Assembly (NCBI RefSeq): GCF_001422045.1
Contig: NZ_LMLW01000007.1
Span: forward strand, 62,001-126,000
DNA: 64,000 nucleotides
From: Sphingomonas sp. Leaf242
Lineage (GTDB): Bacteria > Pseudomonadota > Alphaproteobacteria > Sphingomonadales > Sphingomonadaceae
Reading direction: 5' to 3'
Shown: positions 41,807 to 51,300 of the stretch, one piece after another
Layout: every line of letters begins with the position of its first letter
Numbering within the stretch: position 1 is the first letter of the stretch
Made by a program: the position numbers and the translations under genes
Notes under the pieces: generated by a model
The model's input: only the letters and a program-made list of their open reading frames with translations
The model's database searches: none
Told to the model about the DNA's origin: nothing

Positions 41807-44346
41807 GCCATTTCCCTCGTGCTGTCGATGGGCGTGAACCGCGCCATCGGCGCATGTTGTTCGCGGTGCTCGCCCGCCGCGCGCGCCGCCCACGGATCGT
41901 CCTGCGTAAACTGCTGCGAGAACAGGAACCGCGCCGCCAGCGCATCGCGACCCTCCGGGTCCTCGGCGATCCGTTCGCGGATATACTCGACGCCGATCCG
42001 CTCGATCCACGGCGCGGTGCGCTCGAGATAGCGCGCTTCCTCGCGGTACAATTGGATGAACGCGGCGCAGTAATGCATCGCCTCTTCCTCGGTCGCGACC
42101 TTGCACAGGAAGTCGGTCGCGCGGACCTTGATCCCGCCATTGCCACCGACCGAAAGCTCGTAGCCGCTGTCGACGCAGACCACGCCGAAATCCTTGATCG
42201 TCGCCTCGGCGCAGTTGCGCGGGCAGCCGCTGACCGCGATCTTGAACTTGTGCGGCATCCAACTGCCCCAGGTCATCCGCTCGACCTTGACGCCGAGCCC
42301 TGTCGAATCCTGCGTTCCGAACCGGCACCAGTCCGACCCGACGCAGGTCTTCACGGTCCGCAAGCTCTTGCCGTACGCATGCCCGCTGACCATCCCGGCG
42401 GCGTTGAGATCCGCCCAGACCGCGGGCAGATCCTCCTTCTTGATCCCGAAGATGTCGAGCCGCTGACCGCCCGTCACCTTGACCATCGGCGCATCGTATT
42501 TCTCGACGACGTCGGCGATCGCGCGCAGCTCGCGTGGGTTGGTGAGCCCACCCCACATCCGCGGCACGACCGAATAGGTGCCGTCCTTCTGGATGTTCGC
42601 GTGCACGCGCTCGTTGACGTAGCGGCTCTGCTGGTCGTCCTTATAGTCGCCCGGCAACGCGCAGAGCAGGTAGTAATTGAGCGCTGGCCGGCACGACGAA
42701 CACCCGTCCGGCGTCGACCAGCTCATCTTCTGCATGACTTCGGGGATCGAGCGCATGCCTTGCGCGACGATCTCGCGGCGGACGTCGTCGTGGCCGAAGC
42801 TGGTGCATTTGCACATCGTCTTCACCGAACGTTCGCCCGAATATTCGTCACCCAAGGTAACTGCGAGCAGCGTCTCGACCAGCCCGGTACACGATCCGCA
42901 CGATGCCGACGCCTTGCAGGTCGCGCGGACCGCGTCGAGCGTCGCGTTGCCGGCGCCGATGCACGCCACGACCTTGCCCTTGGTGACGCCGTTGCAGCCG
43001 CAGATCTCCGCATCGTCGGAGAGCGCCGCAACGGCCGCCTTAGGGTCCGCAGTGCCTCCTCCCGAGGCGAAGGACTGGCCGAAGATCAGCATGTCGCGGA
43101 TCGGCGCGATGTCTTCCGCCCGCTTGAGCAGGTCGAAATACCAGCCGCCATCGGTCGTGTCGCCGTACAGCACCGCACCGACGATCCGGTCGTCCTTGAC
43201 CACGACGCGCTTGTAGATGCCGCGCGACGCATCGCGCAGGACGATGTCCTCCGCGCCTGCACCACCGGAGAAATCGCCCGCCGAGAACACGTCGAGCCCG
43301 GCGACCTTCAGCTTGGTCGAGGTCACCGATCCGCGATAGCCGCTGTGACTGTCGGTCAGCCCGTCGGCCAATGCGCGGCACATGTCCCACAGCGGCGCGA
43401 CGAGGCCGTAGACGTTGCCGTCATGCTCGACGCATTCGCCTACCGCCAGGATCGACGGGTCGCTGGTGACCATGTGGTCGTCGACCTTGATCCCGCGGCC
43501 GATCTCCAGCCCTGCGTCACGCGCGAGGGCGACGGAGGGGCGGATGCCGACCGCCATGACGACGAGGCTGGCGGGGATCAGCGTGCCGTCCTTGAGCAGT
43601 ACGCCCTCGACGTGAGTATCGCCGATGATCTCCGCCGTGTTCGCTTCGGTGAGAATAACTTGGCCGCGCGATTCCAGCGCCGACTTCAGCAACCACCCTG
43701 CCGCTTCGTCGAGCTGACGCTCCATCAGCGTCGGCATCAGGTGGATCACCGTGACCTTCATCCCGCGCAACGTGAGCCCGTGTGCGGCCTCCAGCCCGAG
43801 CAGCCCGCCGCCGATGACCACCGCCGCGCCGCCCTTGCCCGCAGCCTCCAGCATGTGGTCGACGTCCGCCATGTCGCGGAACGAGATCACGCCGGGCAGG
43901 TCCTTGCCGGGGACGGGGATGATGAACGGATCGGAGCCGGTCGCGATCAGCAGCCGGTCGTACGACACCGACAACCCGGAGCGCGCGGTGACGGTCTTAG
44001 CCACGCGGTCGATCGCCTGGACCGGATCGCTGGTCACGAGTTCGATCGTGTTGGTCGCGTACCAAGCGTGATCGTTGATGACGATCTGCTCGAACGTCTT
44101 CTCGCCCGCCAGCACTGGCGACAGCATGATGCGGTTGTAGTTCACGTGCGGCTCGGCACCGAAGATCGTCACGCGGTACCGGGTCGGATCGCGCGCGATC
44201 AGTTCCTCGACCGCGCGACAGCCGGCCATGCCGTTGCCGATCACGACGAGATGCTCGCGCCGCTTGGAAAAGGGGGTGTCGGGGCAGGGGGTTTGGTGTT
44301 CCATCAGATCGTCCAGTCGGGTTGGAGCCGGGGAAGGGAGGGTCAT
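41803..44346 (-). CDS. nirB: NADH-dependent assimilatory nitrite reductase, large subunit
   Basis: An 847-residue protein that reduces nitrite to ammonium. The order is: FAD/NAD module (VVIGNGMAGCRAVEEL, NYNRIMLSPVLAG, VVIGGGLLGLEAAHGL, AVGECVEHDG), BFD-like [2Fe-2S] region (EICGCNGVTKG ... ASCGSCTGL), then the nitrite/sulfite reductase domains with the siroheme-4Fe4S cysteines TCVGSDWCRFG and SGCPRNCAEA. Length fits the family. ATG 44346 overlaps the narK stop (ATGA); a second candidate, ATG 44304, would remove 14 residues. It needs siroheme made from the cobA product. Confidence 0.94.
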   Translation of the reverse strand: MTLPSPAPTRLDDLMEHQTPCPDTPFSKRREHLVVIGNGMAGCRAVEELIARDPTRYRVTIFGAEPHVNYNRIMLSPVLAGEKTFEQIVINDHAWYATNTIELVTSDPVQAIDRVAKTVTARSGLSVSYDRLLIATGSDPFIIPVPGKDLPGVISFRDMADVDHMLEAAGKGGAAVVIGGGLLGLEAAHGLTLRGMKVTVIHLMPTLMERQLDEAAGWLLKSALESRGQVILTEANTAEIIGDTHVEGVLLKDGTLIPASLVVMAVGIRPSVALARDAGLEIGRGIKVDDHMVTSDPSILAVGECVEHDGNVYGLVAPLWDMCRALADGLTDSHSGYRGSVTSTKLKVAGLDVFSAGDFSGGAGAEDIVLRDASRGIYKRVVVKDDRIVGAVLYGDTTDGGWYFDLLKRAEDIAPIRDMLIFGQSFASGGGTADPKAAVAALSDDAEICGCNGVTKGKVVACIGAGNATLDAVRATCKASASCGSCTGLVETLLAVTLGDEYSGERSVKTMCKCTSFGHDDVRREIVAQGMRSIPEVMQKMSWSTPDGCSSCRPALNYYLLCALPGDYKDDQQSRYVNERVHANIQKDGTYSVVPRMWGGLTNPRELRAIADVVEKYDAPMVKVTGGQRLDIFGIKKEDLPAVWADLNAAGMVSGHAYGKSLRTVKTCVGSDWCRFGTQDSTGLGVKVERMTWGSWMPHKFKIAVSGCPRNCAEATIKDFGVVCVDSGYELSVGGNGGIKVRATDFLCKVATEEEAMHYCAAFIQLYREEARYLERTAPWIERIGVEYIRERIAEDPEGRDALAARFLFSQQFTQDDPWAARAAGEHREQHAPMARFTPIDSTREMA

Positions 44347-45725
44347 GCGGGGAGCGCGCCGTTGACCGAGCGGTCGCTGGTGCGGCGTGCGTCGAGCGCC
44401 GCGTCGAGCAGCGCGCGCTCGTCCGATTTGTGCGTGGCGGAGAAGCGGACGGCGAGCGCGCATACTGCCGTGCCCGCGACGACGTAGCCGAGCACGATGA
44501 GGCATTGCTGCGGGGTGGCCGAGGCCTTGTTGAGGAACCCCGCCGCGACCGCGCCGATGTTGCCGCCCGCGCCGATCAGCCCGGCGACGCCGCCCAGCGC
44601 CTTGCGGTCGATGAACGGCACCAGCGCATAGGTCGCGCCGCACGCCATGTGCGTGAACAGCCCGAACATCGTCATCGCCAGGATCGCGAGCGTGACGCTG
44701 CCGGCATGACCGAACAGCACCAGCCCGACGCCTTCGCCGAGCATCAGCGCGAACAACAGCAGCGCGCGGCCATCGAGGCCCTTCACGAGCGCGATCCGGT
44801 CGCTGGCAATCCCTCCGAGCGCACGGGCGAACAGCGCGAGGCCACCAAAGATCCCCGCCGCCAAGCCTGCATTGGTCAGCGACAGCCCGAACCGGTCGAC
44901 GTAATAACTCGCCGCGATGTTGTGGATGAAAATCTCGACGCCGAAGCACGCGCCGTACGTCGCGGCGAGCATCCAAGTACGGTAATTGGCGGCGGCGCGG
45001 CGAAAGATCGCCATGCCCGTCGCCTTGCCGCCGTCGAGCTCGATTCCCGCCGCGCGGAGGTCGACGATGTCGCCCTGCGGCGTATCCTGCGTGTAGCGCG
45101 CATAGACGAACGCCATCGCGAGCATAGCGACACCGGGCACGAACATCGCCGCGCGCCAGCCGAACGCGTGCTCGACGCCAAGACCGACGAGCGCCGCGAC
45201 GACCAGCGGCATCAGGCTCTGCGCCGCGCCGCCGCCGGCATTGCCCCAGCCACCGACGGTCGCGTTGGCTGTGCCGACGACGTTGGGCGCGAACATCACG
45301 CTCGTATGATATTGCGTTATCACGAACGACGCCCCGATCGCACCGATCGCGAGGCGGAAGAACAGGAACGTCTCGTAGGTCTGCGCGAACGCCAGTCCGA
45401 ATACCGGAATCGCACCGATCAGCAGCAGCCACGTATAGGCGCGGCGCGGGCCGAACCGGTCGCAGAGCGGTCCTACCACCAGCCGCACCAGGATCGTCAC
45501 CGCGACCGCAGCGATGTTGATGTTGGCGATCTGATCCTTGCTCAGCCCTAACTCGGCCTTGATCAGCGGCATCAACGGCGCGGCGGCGAACCACGCGAAG
45601 AAGCACACGAAGAACGCGAGCCACGTGACGTGGAACGCGCGCATCTGCGGCGTGGCGGCACTGAACAGGTCGATCCTGGTGGCTTTCGGCGCGGCGGTGT
45701 CGATACCTGGTGATGCGAACAACAT
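44343..45725 (-). CDS. narK: Nitrate/nitrite transporter, MFS
   Basis: A 460-residue, 12-helix protein of the nitrate-nitrite porter family. The two glycine-rich nitrate signatures are present: GGWGNAGGGAAQ in helix 5 and GAGGNIGAVAAGF in helix 11. The substrate-binding Arg residues fit TILVRLVVGPLCDRFGPRRAY and the second-half equivalent FARALGGIASDR. It brings nitrate into the cell for NasA. ATG 45725 follows GGAGGG. It is the first structural gene of the operon and lies directly after a terminator that is preceded by an ANTAR-type leader. Confidence 0.93.
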   Translation of the reverse strand: MLFASPGIDTAAPKATRIDLFSAATPQMRAFHVTWLAFFVCFFAWFAAAPLMPLIKAELGLSKDQIANINIAAVAVTILVRLVVGPLCDRFGPRRAYTWLLLIGAIPVFGLAFAQTYETFLFFRLAIGAIGASFVITQYHTSVMFAPNVVGTANATVGGWGNAGGGAAQSLMPLVVAALVGLGVEHAFGWRAAMFVPGVAMLAMAFVYARYTQDTPQGDIVDLRAAGIELDGGKATGMAIFRRAAANYRTWMLAATYGACFGVEIFIHNIAASYYVDRFGLSLTNAGLAAGIFGGLALFARALGGIASDRIALVKGLDGRALLLFALMLGEGVGLVLFGHAGSVTLAILAMTMFGLFTHMACGATYALVPFIDRKALGGVAGLIGAGGNIGAVAAGFLNKASATPQQCLIVLGYVVAGTAVCALAVRFSATHKSDERALLDAALDARRTSDRSVNGALPA

Positions 45726-45750
45726 GGTCGGCCCTCCATCTGCGGCGGAC

Positions 45751-45799
45751 AAAGAAAAAGCCGCCCCGACGGCGACCTTGCGGACGCATCGGAGCGGCT
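45751..45799 (-). terminator. Intrinsic terminator in the narK leader (regulated attenuator)
   Basis: On the minus strand AGCCGCTCCGA pairs with TCGGGGCGGCT (11 pairs, one G-T) and is followed at once by TTTTTCTTT. It ends 25 bases before the narK ATG, so it would stop transcription ahead of the operon unless prevented. With the two hexaloop hairpins upstream and a NasT gene next door, it is best read as the attenuator on which NasT acts. Confidence 0.88.
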
Positions 45800-45810
45800 T
45801 CGTTGCCTAT

Positions 45811-45830
45811 GGACGATCGGTGGATCGTCC
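45811..45830 (-). promoter_or_regulatory. Third leader hairpin
   Basis: GGACGATC and GATCGTCC form a perfect 8-base stem around CACC. It lies between the second ANTAR hairpin and the terminator and may be part of the switch between the two structures. Confidence 0.5.
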
Positions 45831-45840
45831 TACGCGGTCG

Positions 45841-45858
45841 GGTCCCGTCGTTGGAACC
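45841..45858 (-). promoter_or_regulatory. ANTAR-target hairpin P2 in the narK leader
   Basis: On the minus strand GGTTCC pairs with GGGACC (one T-G wobble) around the six-base loop AACGAC. A at loop position 1 and G at position 4 are the bases recognised by ANTAR proteins. Confidence 0.8.
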
Positions 45859-45877
45859 GGTCTCGCGATGATTTCGT

Positions 45878-45897
45878 GTCCGACTCCCTTGCCGGAC
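45878..45897 (-). promoter_or_regulatory. ANTAR-target hairpin P1 in the narK leader
   Basis: On the minus strand GTCCGGC pairs with GTCGGAC (7 pairs, one wobble) around the loop AAGGGA, again A at position 1 and G at position 4. P1 and P2 are 19 bases apart. A pair of such hexaloops before a terminator is the defining RNA target of ANTAR antiterminators such as NasR and NasT. Confidence 0.8.
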
Positions 45898-45990
45898 GCC
45901 GCAAAGATGACCGAAGTGGCCGTATCGCGCAAGCGTCATTTCGCGGGTGCAGCAGATTGGGGTTTGGCCGGGCGATTGGCCGCTAAAACA

Positions 45991-46097
45991 CCCCTCCCTG
46001 AAAGGGAGGGGCAGGGGGTGGGTCGGCTTCCGCATGTCCGAACCGAAGGGGCTCAAGCCGGCCGACCCACCCCCAACCCCTCCCTTCCAGGGAGGGG
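45991..46097. repeat. Inverted-repeat element between nasS and the narK leader
   Basis: The left arm 45991-46026 (CCCCTCCCTGAAAGGGAGGG, then a run reading GGGGGTGGGTCGGC) is mirrored by the right arm 46061-46097 (GCCGACCCACCCCCAACCCC, then TCCCTTCCAGGGAGGGG). Each arm also folds on itself (CCCCTCCC/GGGAGGGG). No open frame is inside. It has the look of a small mobile, REP- or MITE-like repeat and could serve as the transcription end for nasTS. Its ends differ from those of the element in nasA. Confidence 0.75.
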
Positions 46098-46108
46098 CGA
46101 AGGCATGC

Positions 46109-47323
46109 TTAGGGCAACCCGGCCAGATACCCCTCTATGTCGTCCGGATCGAACGCGCGCCGATCGAAGAACGCATCGCGCCCCAGGATCAACCGCCCCT
46201 GCGTCGACCCCGCGCCGATGCTGTTCGCGCCGATCGCCCCCTCCAGCTTCGAACTTGCATTGGGCAACGGCGCGCTCGAGCCCGCCAGTGCCGCGCGGTA
46301 AATGTCCGGTCGGAACACGCCTTGCGCGATATCCGCCTCCTCGGCCGAGAACGGCGTGCCGTCCCACCGCACCATCTGCGAATACAGCCACGCCGCCTGA
46401 CTGCGCCACGGGAAGTTCGCCGCCTCGCGGTACTGGAACATGAAATCGGGAACGTGGATCGGCACCGCGTCCTTCACCAGCCGCACCCGGTCGCCGATCG
46501 CCCGCGACACCGCATCGACCGGGGCATCGAGATAGTCCGCGCGAGCAAGTATCGCCGCGTTCGCCTCAAGCGTGTCCGGATCGACGAACTGCGCGGCGGC
46601 GGCATGCAGCGCCCGGATCAGCCGGTGGACGACGTCGCCGCGCTCGACCAGCGTCTCCGCACGCATCGCCAGCACCTTTTCGACGCCACGCTGCCAGACC
46701 TGCGCCGTTACCAGCGTGATCCTCCCGACCCCGCGATCGACCGCGACGCCGTTCCAGGGCTCACCAACGCAGATCCCGTCGACCTCGCCCGCCGCCAACG
46801 CATCGGCAGCGAAGGTCGGACTGGTCGTGACGATCTCGACGTCGGTATCCGGCCGGATGCCGACCGCTGCGAGCCAGTAGCGCAGCATGTAATTATGGCT
46901 AGAGTAGCGATGCACCACGCCGAACCGCAGCCGCCGCCCCGTCGCGGCACGCTCGGTTGCGACCGCCTTCAGTCGCGCACCCAGCACGACCGGATCGCCG
47001 AGCGCATCGCCGTCCATCACCTGCGCCGCGAGCGGCAGCGACAGCGTGATCGCATTGCCGTTGAGCCCCAGCACAAATGGCACCGCCATCGGTACCGCTG
47101 GCCGCCCACGCCCCAGCGCCGTCGCGATCGCGAGCGGCGCGACCATGTGCGCGGCATCGGTATGTCCGTACAGCAGCCGATCGCGCACCGTCGCCCAGGT
47201 CATGTCGCGGACGAGCTCGATCTCCAGTCCCTCGGCCTCGGCGAACCCACGTTCGCGCGCGAGGATCGGCAGCGCCGCATCGACGAGCGGGAGGAAACCG
47301 ATGCGGACCCGGTCGAGCGCCAT
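46109..47323 (-). CDS. nasS: Nitrate-sensing NasS protein (cytoplasmic CmpA/NrtA-like)
   Basis: A 404-residue protein of the NrtA/CmpA nitrate/bicarbonate-binding family: RIGFLPLVDAALPILARERGF, GHTDAAHMVAPLAIATALG, GVVHRYSSHNYMLRYWLAA, GICVGEPWNGVAV and FRPDIYRAAL. It has no signal peptide or lipobox, unlike the periplasmic transporters, and no permease follows. That is the mark of NasS, which holds NasT inactive until nitrate binds. ATG 47323 overlaps the nasT stop. Confidence 0.9.
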   Translation of the reverse strand: MALDRVRIGFLPLVDAALPILARERGFAEAEGLEIELVRDMTWATVRDRLLYGHTDAAHMVAPLAIATALGRGRPAVPMAVPFVLGLNGNAITLSLPLAAQVMDGDALGDPVVLGARLKAVATERAATGRRLRFGVVHRYSSHNYMLRYWLAAVGIRPDTDVEIVTTSPTFAADALAAGEVDGICVGEPWNGVAVDRGVGRITLVTAQVWQRGVEKVLAMRAETLVERGDVVHRLIRALHAAAAQFVDPDTLEANAAILARADYLDAPVDAVSRAIGDRVRLVKDAVPIHVPDFMFQYREAANFPWRSQAAWLYSQMVRWDGTPFSAEEADIAQGVFRPDIYRAALAGSSAPLPNASSKLEGAIGANSIGAGSTQGRLILGRDAFFDRRAFDPDDIEGYLAGLP

Positions 47324-47901
47324 CACAAATCTCCCATGAGCGCATCGCTGGTGATGATCGCGTCGGCGATCTCGGCGATCCTGCGGTTGGATCGCATCGC
47401 CTGCGCGCGAAGCAGGCCGTACGCGGTCGGCTCGTCGATCCCGCGGCGTTTCATCAGGATCGCCTTGGCGCGGTCGACGGTGGTGCGATCGGCCAGCGCG
47501 CTCCGTGCCTCGTGCAACTCTGCCTGCAATCGCGCGAACGCCTGGAACCGGCGGATCGCGAGGTCGATGACCGGCTTGATCCGCTGCTTGGCCAGCCCGT
47601 CGACGATATACGCCGAGACGCCCGCATCGACCGCGGCGGCGGTGGATTCCGCATCGCTCTGGTCGACGAACATCGCGATCGGGCGGGCCAGTGCGCGCGA
47701 TACCGCGAAGAATTCCTCAAGCACGTCGCGGCTCGGGTTTTCGAGGTTGATCAACACCACTTCGGGCGCCGCCTTCTCAAGCGCGGCGACCATTCCCAAC
47801 GTGCCGTCGATCACGACGATATCGTCGAGCCCCGCCTCGCGCAGGCCGTCCGAAATGATCGCCGCCCGTGTCGTGCTCGTGTCGATGATCGCGATCCGCA
47901 T
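47323..47901 (-). CDS. nasT: ANTAR-domain antiterminator NasT
   Basis: A 192-residue protein. The N-terminal receiver-like domain (RIAIIDTSTTRAAIISDGL ... VVLINLENPSRDVL) has Asn/Glu around the usual phospho-Asp site, consistent with control by NasS rather than by a kinase. The C-terminal ANTAR domain reads TTVDRAKAILMKRRGIDEPTAYGLLRAQAMRSNRRIAEIADAI. NasT binds paired hexaloop hairpins and prevents termination; the matching pair is in the narK leader 1.4 kb downstream. Confidence 0.93.
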   Translation of the reverse strand: MRIAIIDTSTTRAAIISDGLREAGLDDIVVIDGTLGMVAALEKAAPEVVLINLENPSRDVLEEFFAVSRALARPIAMFVDQSDAESTAAAVDAGVSAYIVDGLAKQRIKPVIDLAIRRFQAFARLQAELHEARSALADRTTVDRAKAILMKRRGIDEPTAYGLLRAQAMRSNRRIAEIADAIITSDALMGDL

Positions 47902-48350
47902 CGGGTGGTCTTATGCTGCACCGATCCTGATGGCGAGGGCACATATATTTAGGTTGGCACAGTAGGCGAAGAGAGCGGGTACGGCCTGAGACCGATCGCT
48001 GGGCCAAACAGCCAAACTGGTACTGAAGAATCTACGCCTGAACGTATTTCTAAGCTACTGAAATGATAGCCAATCGCCGTTAATATAGGGCGAAAGTTGG
48101 AACGCCGCTAATTACCCGTAAACGACTGCTTATGGGTCGACGCCCCCCGCCCGCGCGGCGATGGTCACTCGAAAGTGAGTGGCTTCAGCGTTGAGCGATT
48201 GCGATCAGCGCAAGTGCCTATATCATCGAATGATACCGTCGGCATCGGGACCGGCGTCTTCAGCCTGACATCGATCATGACGTCCTCCGATAGCGAGATT
48301 TCGCCCAGAAACGTGGAGGGTCGCGGACAGGCCGCGACCCTCCAAAGGGG
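47902..48350. other. Intergenic region: nasT promoter side and TonB-receptor terminator
   Basis: 449 bases. The part near 47905-48000 must hold the nasT promoter; I could not identify a convincing sigma-54 or NtrC motif. A strong hairpin at 48315-48343 ends the TonB receptor transcript (annotated separately). No gene is supported. Confidence 0.5.
48315..48343 (-). terminator. Terminator-like hairpin after the TonB receptor
   Basis: GGAGGGTCGCGG (48315-48326) and CCGCGACCCTCC (48332-48343) form a perfect 12-base stem with loop ACAGG, 8 bases beyond the receptor stop. The following minus-strand sequence ACGTTTCTGG has only a weak T-run. Confidence 0.7.
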
Positions 48351-51300
48351 TCAGAACGAGAAGCCCGCCGACAGCTTGACCGTGCGCGGTGGGTTGCCGC
48401 CGATGCTGTACGACGACCGCTGACCAAAGGCTGGATCGCTCGCATTGCTGTTGAAGTCGACATAGTTGCGATCGTTCATCACGTTCAGGATATCGACGCG
48501 CATGCGGATCCGCGCCTGATCGCTGACGAAGCCGATCGGCACATATTTCGTGAACGCGAAATCCAGCTGTCGGCGGCCCCAGATATCGCCGAGGCTATCC
48601 ACCTGGCGCCCGACAAGGATGCGCCCGAACGGATCCGCATTGTCGATGAAGCCCTTTACAAATGCAGGCGATTCGATCTGGAACTTGCTCGAGAAGGTCA
48701 CGCCGATCGGTGTGTCGACGCTGCTCGCGATCACGAGCCGGTGCCGTGGCACGGCCGACGAGCGCAGCGTGGGGTAATCCGAGATCTGCGCGTAATCGAG
48801 CGAATAGGTCTCGCCGAACTTCCGGTTCTCGTCTGCCCGGGTGTAGGTGTAGGTGGCGTCGATGCTCCACGGCGAGGATGCCGAATAGACCTTGGTCAGC
48901 TTGAAATAGGCAGCGTCCGAGTTGGTCTTCAGGCCATTGCTGCCGAGAATGATCGAGCCATAACCGTTTGGCGTGAAGGTCGTGGGTGACTGCGGTATGT
49001 CGGTCGCCGAGGTCGGATCGTTGAAGAAGAACGAGCCATCCGTCCTGCGATTGCCGAGCAGGAAGACGAACCCGTCCTTGCTTTCGATGTGGGTGACGCC
49101 GACCTCGAGCTCGACCGGCGAGAAGCGACCGCGCACGCCCAGGCTGAACTGGTCCGAATAGGGCACTTTGAGATCGTTGTTCATGAAGCGGAACTCGCTG
49201 CCGCCGCCGGTCGCGGCGCCGAGCAACTGCTGACGTCCGGCGTCGGTCAGGTAGATCGGATTCCACGCGATGCAGGTCTGGCTGGGTGTGCAGGGATTGA
49301 CCGAGTCATTGCCGATGAAGTTGAAGCTGCGGACCTGGAACCGGCCCTGGCTGACCTCCTGCTGCAGGAAGTCGAACTGATTGCGGTCGTACGACCGGCC
49401 ATAGCCACCGAACATCGAGAAGCGACCCGCCTCGTCGAAGCGATAGGTGAAGCCGAGACGCGGCTGCCACGCGCCCTTGAACGCCTTCCGCTTGCTGCCG
49501 TCCGTGATGAAGTCGTTGATGTCGTAATCGGCGTTTCTAAGGTTCGGATAGTTGCCGGGCGACACCGCCGCCACGTTGACCGCCGGCGTCACGTAATCGA
49601 GATAGGCGGGCGTCCGCTCGTAATCCCAGCGCAGGCCGAGGTTCAGCGTAAGGTGGCTGGTGACGTCCCAATCGTCCTGCGCGTAGAAGCCGAGCTGGAA
49701 GTTGTTCGATCTGACCGTCGCGTTACCCGACGCATCCGTCGTCGCACCGAACTGGAGCCGGTAGGGCAGCGTGTCGTTGAAGGCGACGCCGGGAATCGCA
49801 TTGACGTCATAGGTGTATAGCGGGTTGGTCAAGTTCTGCTCGAGCGAGTTGAGCTTCACCCATTTGGCCTTGCCGCCCACCTTGATCGTGTGGCCCTTGA
49901 AGCCGGTGAACGTGAAATCATCCTGCAGGGTCCAGCCCTTCTGGCCCTTCGACTGGAAGTTGCTGCCCGCGCCGAACCGCAGGATGTCATTCCGCTGGAC
50001 GGACGTCCCGAACCGTTCGGTCGACTGGAAGAACTGCGTTATGCCATCGGTCGAGGGCGTCGGTGAGAAGACCGCATTCTCATAGGACACACGCACATCG
50101 TTGATCCACTGATCGCCGGTATGCTGCCAGCGAAGCAGCCCGCGCTTATCTTCGACCTTGTTCAGCGTTGCGGTGCTCGCCGCGTCGATCCCGGTGATAT
50201 TCTGAAGCCCGGATTCCTTGCGGTACTTGCCGGACAGTTCGATCAGGTCGTTGTCGGTCGGCACGATGTCGATCTTGCCGAAATACAGGTCTTCCTTGAA
50301 CTGCTGCGCAAACGTTCCGAAATTATCGCGATACTGCTCCGGGACGGACGAAATCGGGAAGTTGTTGTTGGGGCGAACATCGTACGGGCTGGAGATGCGC
50401 TTGCCTTCGTAGGTCCCGAAGAAGTGCATCTTGTCCTTGATGATCGGGCCACCCAATGCGGCGCCGAACTGTTTGTTGCTGGTGTCGGTCTTGGGGATAT
50501 AGGTCGGGAATATCTCGCTCGGCCGGCGATCACGCAGGTCCTGGTTGGTGAAGTCGAAAAACGCTTCGCCGTGGAATTCGTTGGTTCCAGACTTCGTGCC
50601 CGCGGTGATCGCGACCGAGCTCACCTGGTCGAACTCGGCCTTGTAGTTGGACGACAGCACCTGATACTCGCCGATCGCGAGCTGCGGGAAGGGATTGCCC
50701 GAGCTGGTGTCCTGGCCGGTGATGCCGTTCTTGAGGACGTAATCCTTCTGGCTGACGCCGTCGATGAAGACGTTGACCGTGCGGCTGTCCTGCGCGCCGC
50801 CCTGGATGCGCGACGAGCCGCTCGAATCCTCGATGAAGCGGACGCCGGGGGCGAGATCGGCGAACGCGAGGAAGTTGCGGTTGTTCTGCGGCAATTGCTC
50901 GATCAGGCGCGACGAGATGACGCTACCGACCTGGCCGCCCGACAGCGATCGGATGCGGTTGCCGGTGACGATGATCTCGCCGCCGGATCCTGCCGCCGCG
51001 GTATCGGTGCCGGCTTCGGGGGGCGTGGCGGGCGCGGCACCTTGGGTTGCGGGAGCAGCCGGGGTGGGCGCGGTGGCCAGATCGAGGTCCAGGCCGGCGG
51101 TCTGGCCGACGCGGAGCGTGAACGCGTCCGAATTGCGCGTGCCGTTGCGCTGCTTGATCTCGAGCCGGTAGGTGCCGGCGCGCAGCGACGCGAAGTTATA
51201 CGCGCCTGCTGCGTCGGCGGGCACGACCCGGCGGATGCCGGTAGAGATCTCGACCGCGGCGACTTCGATCACCGGATTGTCGGCCGGCGCCGTGAGTGTG

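Noticed and set aside
41854..44487. 877-codon open frame antisense to nirB
   Set aside because: nirB is fully supported by cofactor motifs; the antisense product is low-complexity Arg/Val/Asp-rich.
47902..48000. Sigma-54 promoter for nasT
   Set aside because: I looked for TGGCAC-N5-TTGC on the minus strand; the only TGGCAC is on the plus strand and has no matching -12 element.
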